Shown piece by piece: positions 20,875 to 30,239 of a stretch of DNA of 64,000 nucleotides. Below the pieces are notes generated by a model that did no database searches, was not told where the DNA came from, and saw nothing but the letters and a program-made list of their open reading frames with translations. Where the stretch lies: contig OX442314.1 of NCBI GenBank assembly GCA_949358305.1, positions 56,801,369 to 56,865,368 of the forward strand. The letters run 5' to 3'. The translations under genes were made by a program, and so were the position numbers. Each line of letters begins with the position of its first letter. Within the stretch, counting starts at the first letter, position 1. The stretch is from Strigamia acuminata (Eukaryota > Arthropoda > Chilopoda > Geophilomorpha > Linotaeniidae).

Positions 20875-21802
20875 TAAGCTTGTTAACGGATCGGATTGGA
20901 GCGGATTTCTGGCCAATCCGCATCCGATCCGAATTTTGCGGATTGGCGGAAAGTCAATCCGATCCGATCCGTGCGGATGAACCGCACAATCCGGATCAAT
21001 TTCCGCCTAATCCGATCCGATCCGCGGATATGTCGGATCGAATTGCGGATTTAATCTTTTTTTTGCATTTTTTTTTCCAGACTATTTTCTGCCTTTAATT
21101 CAATTTAGATTCACCAAATTTGCCCCGAATTCAATAGTTTGGAATTCGGGGCAAATTTGGTGAAAACACTTTCTTCGTTTTTAATCAAAAAACGAAGAAA
21201 ACGTGGACGTTTTCTTCACGAATCATGAATATCACGAACCGATCAATATTCAATTTTCAATTTTCAATTTTTCGGTGCACAAAATGCCTTTTTCGTTGCA
21301 CAAAAATGCCTTCTTCAGTGCAAAAATGCATATCTGTCGATACATTTTTGCACGAGAGCATCACCCAGCACTGAAAACAAATCCAAAATAAAATAGCAAC
21401 CTGTTGCATTAAACGAAGTTTTTATGTGTCAAATAAACCCTTTCCCCAAATCTTCGACTTGCCTTTCTTCAATTCAGATTCACCAAATTTGCCCCGAATT
21501 CAATAGTTTTGAATTCGGGGCAAATTTGGTGAAAACGCTTTCTTCGTTTTTAATCAAAAAACGAAGAAAACGTGCGACGTTTTCTTCACGAATCATGATA
21601 CGTGAAGAAAACGTCGCACGTGCGGATGGCTCGGATCAATCCGCGGATCAGCGGATTCTCATCCGCGGATTGACCGTGCGGATGGATCGTCGAACCGATC
21701 CGCAAAACAATGGCGGCCGGATATTTCGGTAAGATCCGCATCCGATCCGATCCGATCCGATCCGCGGATTTGCGGATGGGGCGGATCGGATTAACAAGCT
21801 TA
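20875..21802. mobile_element. hAT-like MITE (928 bp) inside the DIRS element
   Basis: The termini TAAGCTTGTTAA are inverted at both ends. An exact 8-bp duplication CTAAACAG flanks it (20867-20874 and 21803-21810), as expected for hAT elements. No transposase frame. Both subterminal regions are packed with GGATCGG/CCGATCC and GCGGAT words. The interior has two tandem copies of a large palindromic cassette (about 21100-21235 and 21470-21600). Confidence 0.88.
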
Positions 21803-21875
21803 CTAAACAGTGAGGGAGCCGGCCTGTTAACGGCAAAGAATCGGGAACAGTGAATAATTTACAAAATTTTCTCAC

Positions 21876-23327
21876 CCGATTTATCGAAACCAGATCGCCC
21901 CCGTCCTCGATTGGAGCGGGGGGGGGCACGAAAGGGCTGTTGGTGCCTGGGCTGAAAGTTTCTGGCCGGACGGCGATCGTAATCTGAACGATTGTCGTGG
22001 TAAGGCTTTCGATCGTCCTGTCTACGGTGATGAGAGCGATTAGGGGCGCGAAAGGAATTCTGGCGCTTCGATCCTGGAAGTTTACTCCTGGCGCGATCAA
22101 TGGCAAAGATTTCGTCCGCTTGCTGTTTGAAAGAAGTTAGGAACTTTCCTTCAAAAAGAGTCTCGCCTTTGCAGTCTTTAAATTTGGATAAAAGACTGGA
22201 ATTCTTTCCTCCAATCCCGTGGATAACGTTTGCTCGACGTTCGTTGGAGATGGAAAAGGTCGCAACACGAACGAAATGGAGGATTGCCGACGACGCTTCT
22301 AACATTTCGGATTTAGATAGCGGACTAAAAGGAAAAACAAAATCAGTAGGAGAACTACAACCCAAAAGGGGAATACAAACGTTGACATAAAGGCGGCGTC
22401 GAAGAGTTTAGAGGCCACTGCTCCAATTCGAAGGACTGAGGAGTCCAAACTTTTCAAAAAGTTTTCGCGAAAAGACGAAAAATTCATCTTCTTATCGTTC
22501 AAGTAGGCTTTCAATGACGGAACCTGATCGGCAGGTCGGGGAAATTTGCCCCGGAATTTCTTGGCGTCGGAAGCTGACGACTGAAAGAAAGAGACAAATC
22601 TCAGTAAATATAAAACACCAAAGGGAAGGAAATCGTTTACCCTGGTAGACAAAATTTCTTCAATTTTTTCTGCCGATTTCTTGGCCAGAATAGGGACATT
22701 CGTCGCAATTTCGTCGTCCGAGTCGGAACTCGGAACGACCGGCTTACGTTTTGAGGATTTTGACAGTTTGGCCAGCTTTGACTTGAGCCTGGCTACCTCG
22801 TCGCTACGTCCTGACGGACTGGGCGAACTAAAATTCGAGGCATACGACTGGTCGGACCCGGAGTCGTAGCACACGTTATCCGAACTTGAATCGGAAAAGG
22901 ACGCCAGCACCTTCGACCGAGGTCGGGTCTGACGCCTCCCCACGTCCGGGGATCTCGCTCTTGCGTTCCGAGGATACGCCTTGCGGGAAAAAGAAGACTC
23001 GGAATCGGGTGAAGAACGTGGCGATGACCTGCGAGAATCCAAACGAAAAACGGACTTCGCGGCCAGTCGAATCGCTTCTTCGGACATCGCTGGGGCCGTT
23101 GGTAGCAAGGTAGAGGACTTGAAGAAGTCCTGTAGGCCCTTCTGGAACATGGATTGGAAATCCGATTCCTTAAACGCAGCTACGGACGAGCTCGTGGTCG
23201 AATCGGTCGCAGTGGCGGCCGACTGGACCTGTGTGGTCGATTCAGACACAGGCAAAGGAATGGTCGGCGTCTGCTTCGATTTGGACAGCAAAGGGCGTCC
23301 CTTCTTCGATGGGTTGGGTTTAAACAT
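21876..23327 (-). CDS. DIRS Gag-like ORF, three exons fused in frame to pol
   Basis: Structural protein of the element. Exons are 23327-22641 (ATG start), 22580-22381 and 22324-21876, separated by GT-AG introns of 60 and 56 nt. A third intron donor lies at 21875. The N-terminal half is Ser/Pro/Arg-rich and low in complexity. The second half contains the helical region LSKSEMLEASSAILHFVRV and GKFLTSFKQQADEIFAIDRA. It ends in an Arg/Gly-rich nucleic-acid-binding tail (RRQDDRKPYHDNRSDYDRRP). Exon lengths 687, 200, 449, 1706 and 297 nt keep one frame through pol, giving about 1112 residues. If the last donor is not used the protein ends at SGEKIL. Confidence 0.85.
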
Positions 23328-23458
23328 CGAAAAGTCGAATAAAACGCAAAAAAGAAGAAAAACTTACACAAAAAACGCGGTATAAAGGCCCAAAAAATTT
23401 GGCGACCGCGTGGTGGACTAGTAAAAATTAGACTGGGGATTGGCTCTCTTCGTAGCCC

Positions 23459-23466
23459 TTATATAG
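23459..23466 (-). promoter_or_regulatory. TATA box in the DIRS right terminal repeat
   Basis: TATATAAG on the minus strand is about 130 bases upstream of the Gag start codon, within CCTATATAAGGG. The inverted left repeat carries the same box at about 17725-17732 facing into the element on the plus strand. Confidence 0.55.
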
Positions 23467-23570
23467 GGGTCATCCCCTTAGTGTTTTTTCTTTAAAGGTA
23501 CTATTATGATATGTTAAAAATTAGACAAGCCTTAAATTAACAACATTTATTTGCAAATGTTGTATAATTA

Positions 23571-25080
23571 TTTTTTAATAAACTTATGCGTTTTTCAGCA
23601 TTTTGTCATTTTTTGGGTTTTTTTAAAAAATGTTTCTTTTGCTCAAACGGCCTTGCTGGGGCCCCGACCGTGTAAGTCAGCAAAGCCCAGAAAATTTTAG
23701 AAAACCATGCAACCGTTTTTAAGGGCCTTAATATGTGAAAAAAAAGTTCATCGTCTTAGTGATGCTACTTTTGTACAACACTCACAATGAACCAATTCGA
23801 AAAATTGCTCATGCAGGCGCACTAACGCGTTATTGACAAGAAAATATGTCTACACTAAACCATCCAAAAATGAAGGCAGGATGTTAATTGGAAAATGCTA
23901 CATTCATCGGAATGTAGACTTACAAGACCACAATTTATAGTGCACATAGATGTTGTCACAATTCAATCTCAGTGTTGCATGTTTAGACAGGATTGATCCA
24001 TGATCAAGAAGGAAAGTTGCCGAATAAAAATTAAATTTAAGCAATCAAATATAGAAAACATACATCTGATGAAGTGAAGCTATCGATCTCGCAGAACTGA
24101 ATCAAGATCAAAGCCAAATATATTTATGAACATATCATTTTAATCTTGAACAAAGACGGGTTCCAAATGACAACAGTATCGGCTTAGATCCGCCGAACAC
24201 GGAAAATCCCGACAAATTGAAAACTAAAACACCCCATCCATCGCCTGAAAACAGATTGATGCCATACCGATTTGAATACAGCAAAAAGGATTTTGGATGG
24301 CAACAAATTAAACAAGCTGGGATTTGTAATGCAGGGAAGCATTACATATTAGACTTCTAAAGCCTGTCATTTTGAAAGAAAATAAAGTAATTTAAAAAAA
24401 ATTTTTTTTTTTGCCAATATAAAGCAACAACAAACAAAATCCCACCAAAATTTGATATGATATGCTGCGGAATTGTTGTTTGCTACAATCGGGAAATAAA
24501 TCGCGCGAAAAACGTATCGCAACGTATGGCTCACAGGTTCCGCCAGGTGGCGCTAGTACAATGTTACAACTTCTGGTGCGCGGATGGAAGTAGTATTATT
24601 TGACGGCTAAAAGTGCACTAAAACCGGTTTATTAATTCAACCGGAGGTCGGAAATTTGCGAAAAGATCCTAGGATCCTAATACAGGTACGCTGAATTTAA
24701 TGCCGTTGTCCGTTTGGCTCTAGCGGCTATAGATTTTGAGATATGAATGCGTACGGACGGACGGACGAACAGACAAACAGACAGACAGACAGACAGAACC
24801 GTTTCATGAGACTCTCTAAACATCAGGTTTAGAAGTCTAAAAGGATTGGAAGAGAGACAATCATAAAACAACCAGCGAGATGAAAGCTCAACCATGACCA
24901 ACGACCAGAAATGATTGCCACGTACTTGTTACATATCCGGCTTTTTAAAAATATAATATTACCTTCGCCAAAAATGTTTTATTTGTCCCCGTTGGGTCAT
25001 TCATTATAATATTACGGTACATGCCCTTATTTGGCAGGATAAATAATGAATTTTGTCTTAAAAAGAATCTGAGATTAATT
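23571..25080. other. Intergenic with a short tandem repeat, no gene seen
   Basis: No recognisable coding frame. A compound microsatellite of GGAC/GACA tetranucleotides spans about 24752-24798. GCCAGGTGGCGCTAGTAC near 24541 resembles a CTCF-type CCAGGTGGCGCTA core, unverified. Confidence 0.4.
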
Positions 25081-25114
25081 AATTAGTTGTTTTCCCGCGC
25101 TGCGCAGAATTGAA

Positions 25115-26405
25115 TTGAATCTCAGAACTTATACAGGTGCCCCAATAACAGTGTTTGGTCAAGTAGCCCTGCCGGTCACCTATTTGGATAGGTCTGAGAC
25201 GGTGGATTTGCTGGTGGTCAGTGGATCTGGCCCTAACCTTTTGGGAAAGGACCTTATGCAGCATTTTGGGATAACGATCGAGCAGGAAATGAGCGCGGCG
25301 CAGGCAAGCGACATGCCACTTTTGGAGGTTCACCTGTCATTTAACGCTTCCAAGCAGGAGCAGTTGGGTGCCCTTTTGGAGAAGTACGCAAAAGTTTTCG
25401 AGGTTGGTTTGGGTGCATTCAATGGGGATCCTATTGATTTAAAGATGAGGGAAAACATTTCCCCCAGATTTTTTAGGCCCCGACCGGTACCGATTCCGCT
25501 GCGTCCTCTTGTTGAGGCTGAGATCGATCGTCTTGTGGTGGAGGGCATTTTCACCCCCATCACATTCTCCGAGTGGGCTACGCCTCTCGTGGTCATGCGG
25601 AAAAAGGATGGCGGCGTTCGCCTTTGCGGCGACTATAGGTCGACAATCAACGCCGCCATCCAACCCGATCCCTACCCATTGCCCGCCATTGCTGACATCT
25701 TCGCTCAGGTCGGGGACGCAAAGTTTTTTTCTAAACTTGACTATCGGCATGCGTACCTTCAGCTGCCTCTGACTGCAAATTCGGCTAAAATTGCGGCGGT
25801 TAACACCATTAAGGGTTTAATGGCAGTTAACCGCCTGCCTTTTGGGACCATATCCAGCAGTGGGATATTTCAGAGGTGTGCCGAGCGAGTAATGGTGGGT
25901 ATAACCAAAATATATATTTACCAAGACGATATTTTGGTAGCCACCGCGACTATTGTCGACCATTTTGCCATCTTAACCCAGGTCCTTGGTAGATTGTTGA
26001 AAAAGAGATTGCGTTTGTGTAGAAGCAAATGGGTTTTTGTGTAACTAGTGTGGAGTTCTTGGGTTTTAGATTAGCGGACGGTGGGGTATCCCCCTTACCT
26101 GAAAGAGTGAGGGCAATTACCCTTATTCCGCCCCCGACTAGCGTTACGGAAGTCAAGTCCTTTTTGGGACTTGTGAATTTCTATGGGCAGTTCGTCGAGG
26201 GTCTGTCGATTTTGGCCGCGCCTTTGTACGCGTTATTGGTTAAGGGGCAGCCGTGGGTTTGGTCTTCTGCCCAGGTTGCCGCCTTCTCACAGATTAAGCA
26301 GGCGTTGGTTGGCGCGCCCGTCCTCAGGTTTTACGACCTTTCCTTGCCGGCAGTCATTGTTGCTGATGGGAGCGGGTCCACCTGGATTACGCGGACCCCC
26401 TCTTA
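25115..26405 (+). pseudogene. Gypsy pol: protease end, reverse transcriptase, RNase H start
   Basis: The frame opens with RTYTGAPITVFGQVALPV and LVVSGSGPNLLGKDLM, the end of the retropepsin fold. Reverse transcriptase follows with VVMRKKDGGVRLCGDYR, YPLPAIADIFAQ, FSKLDYRHAYLQL, LPFGTISS and the catalytic IYQDD. A frameshift at about 26035 moves the connection part (FLGFRLADGGVSPLPERV, VKSFLGLVNFYGQF) into the next frame. RNase H begins with LPAVIVADGSG and is cut at once. The IAAVNTIKG..VNRLPFGTISSSGIFQR region is otherwise well conserved, so decay is moderate. Confidence 0.88.
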
Positions 26406-27406
26406 GGAAAAATGGTCCTAATTGTGGTGGACGCGTTTTCTGGGTGGATAGAGACGCAGGCTGTCACCTCTGCAACTAGCAGTGCCACAATTGCCATTTT
26501 GAGGCGCTTGTTCGCAGACTTTGGACTGCACACCACCGTCGTGTCGGATAATGCGACATGTTTTTCCTCGCAGGCGTTTCGTGATTTTTTGACCAACAAC
26601 ACGATCATGCAGTTGTGGTCACCCCCGTACCATCCACAGAGTAACGGCCGGGCGGAAAGGGGGGTGCGTGAGTTTAAGGAACGCCTGGCCAAGATCGCCA
26701 TTGGTGACCTGGACACGCGCATCTCTCGAGTGCTATTTGCCCTCCACTCGTCGGTGGGGGTAGGGACGAGTTAACCCCGGCCCATCGTTTCCTTGCGCGG
26801 CCTCTGCGTACGCACATACAACTTCAAGCGGTCAGCCATGTTGAGGAGTTAATGGTCAACACGGCAGGTGGGAGCGTTAGGGGTTTCAAAATTCACGATC
26901 CGGTATGGTATAAGGTCTTTCCAGCGACTATAAAGGCTTGGAGGGCTGCCACCATCCTTGCAAAGAAAGGTGTTGTGTCGTACGAGATAATGGACCAGGA
27001 AACTGGCCTGAGACAGGTGCGCCATGTCAATCATTTTCGTCGGCGCGTGACACCCGGTGGATTTACCCCTGCAGTCCGAGACGTGAGTTTTCCAGAGCAA
27101 AACGATCGAACTGAATCAACCGAGCCCGAGACGCCCATACCAAGTTTACCACCGGATGAATTATGGATGCTTTTGGCGGTGCCTGCAGTTGTGCAGTCGT
27201 CGTCTTCGTCTTCATCCTTGGAGGAGCCGGGTATACCTGACATTGTTAATCAACCTTTAATTATAGATGATGTGCTGGCCCTTGACCATGTTCCGGCGGA
27301 GCTGGATGTTCCAGTTGTCATCGTTGAGGGCAAGAAAGTATTAGACAGGAGCAGGGCCGTTTCGACCTATGAGGCAAAGAGGCGGCCGCCTCAGGCGGCA
27401 CACTGA
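26406..27406 (+). pseudogene. Gypsy integrase core and C-terminal region
   Basis: The catalytic core shows VDAFSGWIE (first Asp), VVSDNATCFSS (second Asp) and HPQSNGRAERGVREFKERL (Glu region). It begins directly after the RNase H fragment, so a deletion has removed most of RNase H and the HHCC zinc finger. A second frame (26852-27406) carries the C-terminal barrel, VWYKVFPATIKAWRAATIL and VRHVNHFRR, then an acidic Pro/Ser-rich tail. The two frames are out of register near 26775. Confidence 0.85.
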
Positions 27407-27461
27407 CAGGGGCGGCAATTCTGGCCAAAAAAAAATATTTTCGGACGTATTCAGAAATAGG

Positions 27462-27497
27462 TTTTTTTTTTTTTTTTTTTTTTTGGGGGGGGGGGGG
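27462..27497. repeat. T23-G13 homopolymer junction
   Basis: 23 consecutive T are followed by 13 consecutive G within the gypsy remnant. Confidence 0.8.
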
Positions 27498-27539
27498 CGG
27501 CATTTTTAATGCTCGCCTCACCACAGATATTTACTAGGA

Positions 27540-28007
27540 ACGACCCTGGACAGGAGGCGACTCAGCGTCTGCTTGGAGCGGATTGACGACTTGTTGCCGG
27601 GTTTGCTGCCTCACGTGCCGATTCAGGCTGAAGTGCTCCCCGCGGTGGATATTCTTGCACCAATGAACATCCCTCCAGTTTTGGAGGTTCCGATTCTTAT
27701 TCAGGTACTCCTCGAGCCGGATGGTCTGCCGCCTGCTGCTGACGGCATGGCCCCTGGCCCGAGTGGTGAATTGTCGGATGCCCCTCTGCGCTTATCATCG
27801 GACAGTAGCGGTTCCTCGAGTGAACGCGAGATGAGTGAGGAGCCCGACGAGCCAGTGGATGTCCCGCCTACTCCGCGTCGTTATCCCGCTCGAGAGAGAT
27901 GGCCGCCGCAGCAACTTCGAGACCCAAATTTTGTCCACACCACTACTAAGAAGCGCAAGAAAAAGTCACGTAAGCATGATGAAAACGAGCAGACTGATCC
28001 GAAGTAA
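27540..28007 (+). pseudogene. Gypsy integrase tail, second segment
   Basis: The Pro/Glu/Ser-rich frame ends in RRYPARERWPPQQLRDPNF and a Lys-rich terminus, the typical tail of gypsy integrases. It is separated from the preceding frame by the homopolymer tract and may be a displaced continuation of the same tail. Confidence 0.65.
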
Positions 28008-28101
28008 TGTCGAGTCGTTTAAATTATAAATTTGTTGTTTCGCCTATATTACATTTTGTTAAATTTTCTTGTATACTCGCAAAAATCTGGGAGAGTGATG
28101 T

Positions 28102-28260
28102 TGTGTTCCAGCACAACTAATTGATTGTTAATTGACTATTAGAGTGTAATAATCCAATACTCGCCTGTAATAATTGATCCTAAATTGTACATGAGTGATT
28201 GTTATCACGATTGCTTTTGGCAACGGCATGAATAAATGTTAGAACATGTTCAGTTGTGAA
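28102..28260 (+). repeat. Probable gypsy 3' LTR start
   Basis: A purine-rich stretch (AAAATCTGGGAGAGTGA) precedes TGTTGTGTTCCAGCACAACT, as a polypurine tract precedes an LTR. Its right end is not defined. Confidence 0.45.
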
Positions 28261-28748
28261 TGAATTGAGTCGTATCATTTTTGTCTCATGATGAGGCACA
28301 GATTTATTAGTGTTAGCTGACGGATTCGAATTTATAAACACTAAAATTATTAAAACTAGTTGTTTTGTAAACATCTTAATTTTGTATTGTTTTTAAACAG
28401 TTTTTTACGTGTATCACCTGAAGCATTTAATAAGTTGTTTCACTTGCTGTGTCCATTGATAGAAAAGCAAGTAACAACATTTCGGCAACTAATATCTGCT
28501 GAAACTAGGTTCCAGATAACATTACAGTTAATAAAATAACTAAATCAAATAACTGAATAAAATAGCTAAAATTTTACATTGCAGCTGTCTAGCAACCGTA
28601 GAAAGATTTAATTCTTTGAACTTACAATTTCGAGTTGGGCGAACCACAGTAAACACAGAATCGATATTGATTTCGACACGTCGAGCAGTCAAATAGAGGG
28701 CACCGACACATCCCTATCCGCAAGTCCTTCTACCGAAAGGTTATCAAT

Positions 28749-29177
28749 ATCATCTGGATAGTCTACGCTTGTTCGTTTATGCATTAAGCTTGTGTAAAAA
28801 CTCACAGTGGTTTGGAAAATCATCAGTAGTTGGAAATGAAGCACATAGTCTTTACTGGTCAGAAGCAAAACAATAAGTGAGAATTTATTCTCTGCAATCA
28901 CATGACCCACAGGTATACAGTGCCACCTTGTGGATGAAATACAAAGTATAAATGTAAACAAATGCCGTAACACACACGGCTAAGGATTAAAGCAATACAC
29001 CGAACAAAGATAATACGATACAGTTAAATATACACAGCAATTGGCAAACACATGTAATATTCTAACACGCAATACGTCCGCAAAATGGCAGTTTTTTGAT
29101 CCACTTTCCGCCTGCAATTTCAATGTTTTTAGTCCGCAAAAATAGCAGGCTTAGTTATCATCTGGATAGTCTACGCT
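28749..29177. repeat. Segment flanked by 21-bp direct repeats
   Basis: ATCATCTGGATAGTCTACGCT is present at 28749-28769 and 29157-29177. The intervening 387 bases hold no recognised gene. They include a CACAGGTATACAGTGCCACC stretch similar to one near 4740. Confidence 0.6.
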
Positions 29178-29188
29178 GTAAAAACGAG

Positions 29189-29300
29189 GACGCCATCTTG
29201 GAACGAGACCAACAAAGGATAACTTCGCCCGAGTTCAACCAGCTCTTTATTTCAATCATTCCCATTCTTATTTTTACCAGTATTTTCGGTTGAATAAACC
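29189..29300 (+). repeat. Putative retroelement end with GCCATCTTGG and AATAAA
   Basis: GACGCCATCTTGGA is followed by ACCAACAAAGGATAACTTCG and, about 90 bases on, by TTGAATAAACC. The minus strand of 37226-37400 has the same order (GACGCCATCTTGGA, GCGACAAAGGACGACCTCG, then AATAAA). This suggests the polyadenylated end of one element family. Confidence 0.5.
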
Positions 29301-29482
29301 TGTTATACAATTTACCATTTTATATATTTGCAATTTTGTCATTTCTTTGGGTAACCGCTCGTTTTGAACGGTAAGTTGATACAAGTAAGTGAATCATCCA
29401 CGAGTTAGCGAAGAGAAGGTAGAAGCGCGACACTCTACGATCGTGAACAAACCCTCTACGATCGTGAACGAATCCCCTCAGA

Positions 29483-29845
29483 TTGTGCACAAAACAAACT
29501 TCTACCGAACGAGGACGAACTCCGCCCCATCGACTACTCCTTCCCCCGTCGTCTCCTGCTCCTCCTCCTCTTACTACGCCACCGTTCGAGAGATTAATAT
29601 GTCGTCGAATAACCAATCATTATCCGAACCTACAAATGCTCTCAGAAACTCAAACATTCATGGCCGGTCTTGATGACCATGGAAAATCCTTTTTCCGTTG
29701 GATGCACAGATCGATCAAAGAAGGCACCAGATCCGATTATATTCTACATCAACGCCTTCTTTGTGCACACAGATATCCAATCGACGATGCGGAAGACACG
29801 AAGATTCATTATATCATCATGGGGTTTGACTTGCCGGCTGTATAA
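29483..29845 (+). pseudogene. YPxLxM...DHGK module, copy 2
   Basis: Reads ITNHYPNLQMLSETQTFM, GLDDHGKSFFRWMHRSIK and AHRYPIDDAEDTKIHYI, then a stop. A nearly identical copy is at 40600-40862. Upstream, an overlapping frame from 29389 is Thr/Ser/Pro-rich. A +1 slip near 29600 separates the Ser-rich part from the module. The shared tail KQTGAVHEPPDFYLN continues in another frame after 29843, confirming frameshift decay. Confidence 0.5.
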
Positions 29846-30027
29846 ACAAACCGGCGCCGTCCATGAGCCCCCAGATTTCTACTTAAACGTTCATGACCTC
29901 TGTTCTGAACGAAACGTACAACCTATACCTATTTTTTATAATATACTTTCATTACTTCATTTTGATTATGAAGCTTTATGAAGCTTGGGCCAATGTAACA
30001 TCATCAACGATATTCAATTGTTTTAAG

Positions 30028-30190
30028 GCGACAAATTATTCCCCCCCCCCATTTTTGGCTCATTTACCCCCCAAGAATGATTTAATTTGTCCCCGCTCAA
30101 AACACCCCCAATTAAAGTTCGGTACTCCCCTAACGTTTGAGCCCCCTAATAAATTAGTTTTCCCCCAACTGATTTTCCCCCAATTATTAT
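30028..30190. repeat. Irregular C-run region
   Basis: At least eight separate runs of four or more C occur within about 160 bases, the longest of 10. The minus strand is therefore G-run rich. Confidence 0.6.
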
Positions 30191-30239
30191 CCAACATACC
30201 GTTATCCAACATGTTATCCTGTTAGCTAATTATGTTTAT

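Larger units (their letters stand above)
17578..23570 (-). mobile_element. Nearly complete DIRS-type tyrosine-recombinase retrotransposon
   Basis: About 6.0 kb including a 928-bp insertion. On the minus strand the order is right inverted terminal repeat (23543-23429), Gag, reverse transcriptase-RNase H, tyrosine recombinase, internal complementary region (18012-17910), left inverted terminal repeat (17753-17636). The internal region is the reverse complement of the left outermost bases joined to the right outermost bases. This is the DIRS1 architecture used to restore ends through a circular intermediate. Boundaries were set from that junction, with AATTA shared by both ends. No integrase, protease or LTR is present, as expected. 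All frames are open, so the copy is young. Confidence 0.93.
25115..28020 (+). mobile_element. Decayed Ty3/gypsy retrotransposon, 5'-truncated and internally deleted
   Basis: The order protease end, reverse transcriptase, RNase H start, integrase core and C-terminal tail identifies a Ty3/gypsy element. Gag, the protease active site, most of RNase H and the integrase zinc finger are missing. A frameshift lies near 26035. A putative right LTR begins at about 28102. Confidence 0.88.

Noticed and set aside
21100-21600. Plus-strand ORFs inside the hAT MITE
   Set aside because: They are palindromic cassette sequence read through; no transposase similarity.
24541-24560. CTCF insulator site
   Set aside because: Only a partial consensus match without context; kept as a remark within the spacer entry.
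27318-27524. Minus-strand ORF across the T23-G13 tract
   Set aside because: The frame is a by-product of homopolymers (poly-Lys, poly-Pro).
29320-29616. Gly/Arg-rich minus-strand ORF
   Set aside because: It is antisense to the Ser/Pro-rich frame preceding DHGK copy 2 and shows no independent support.
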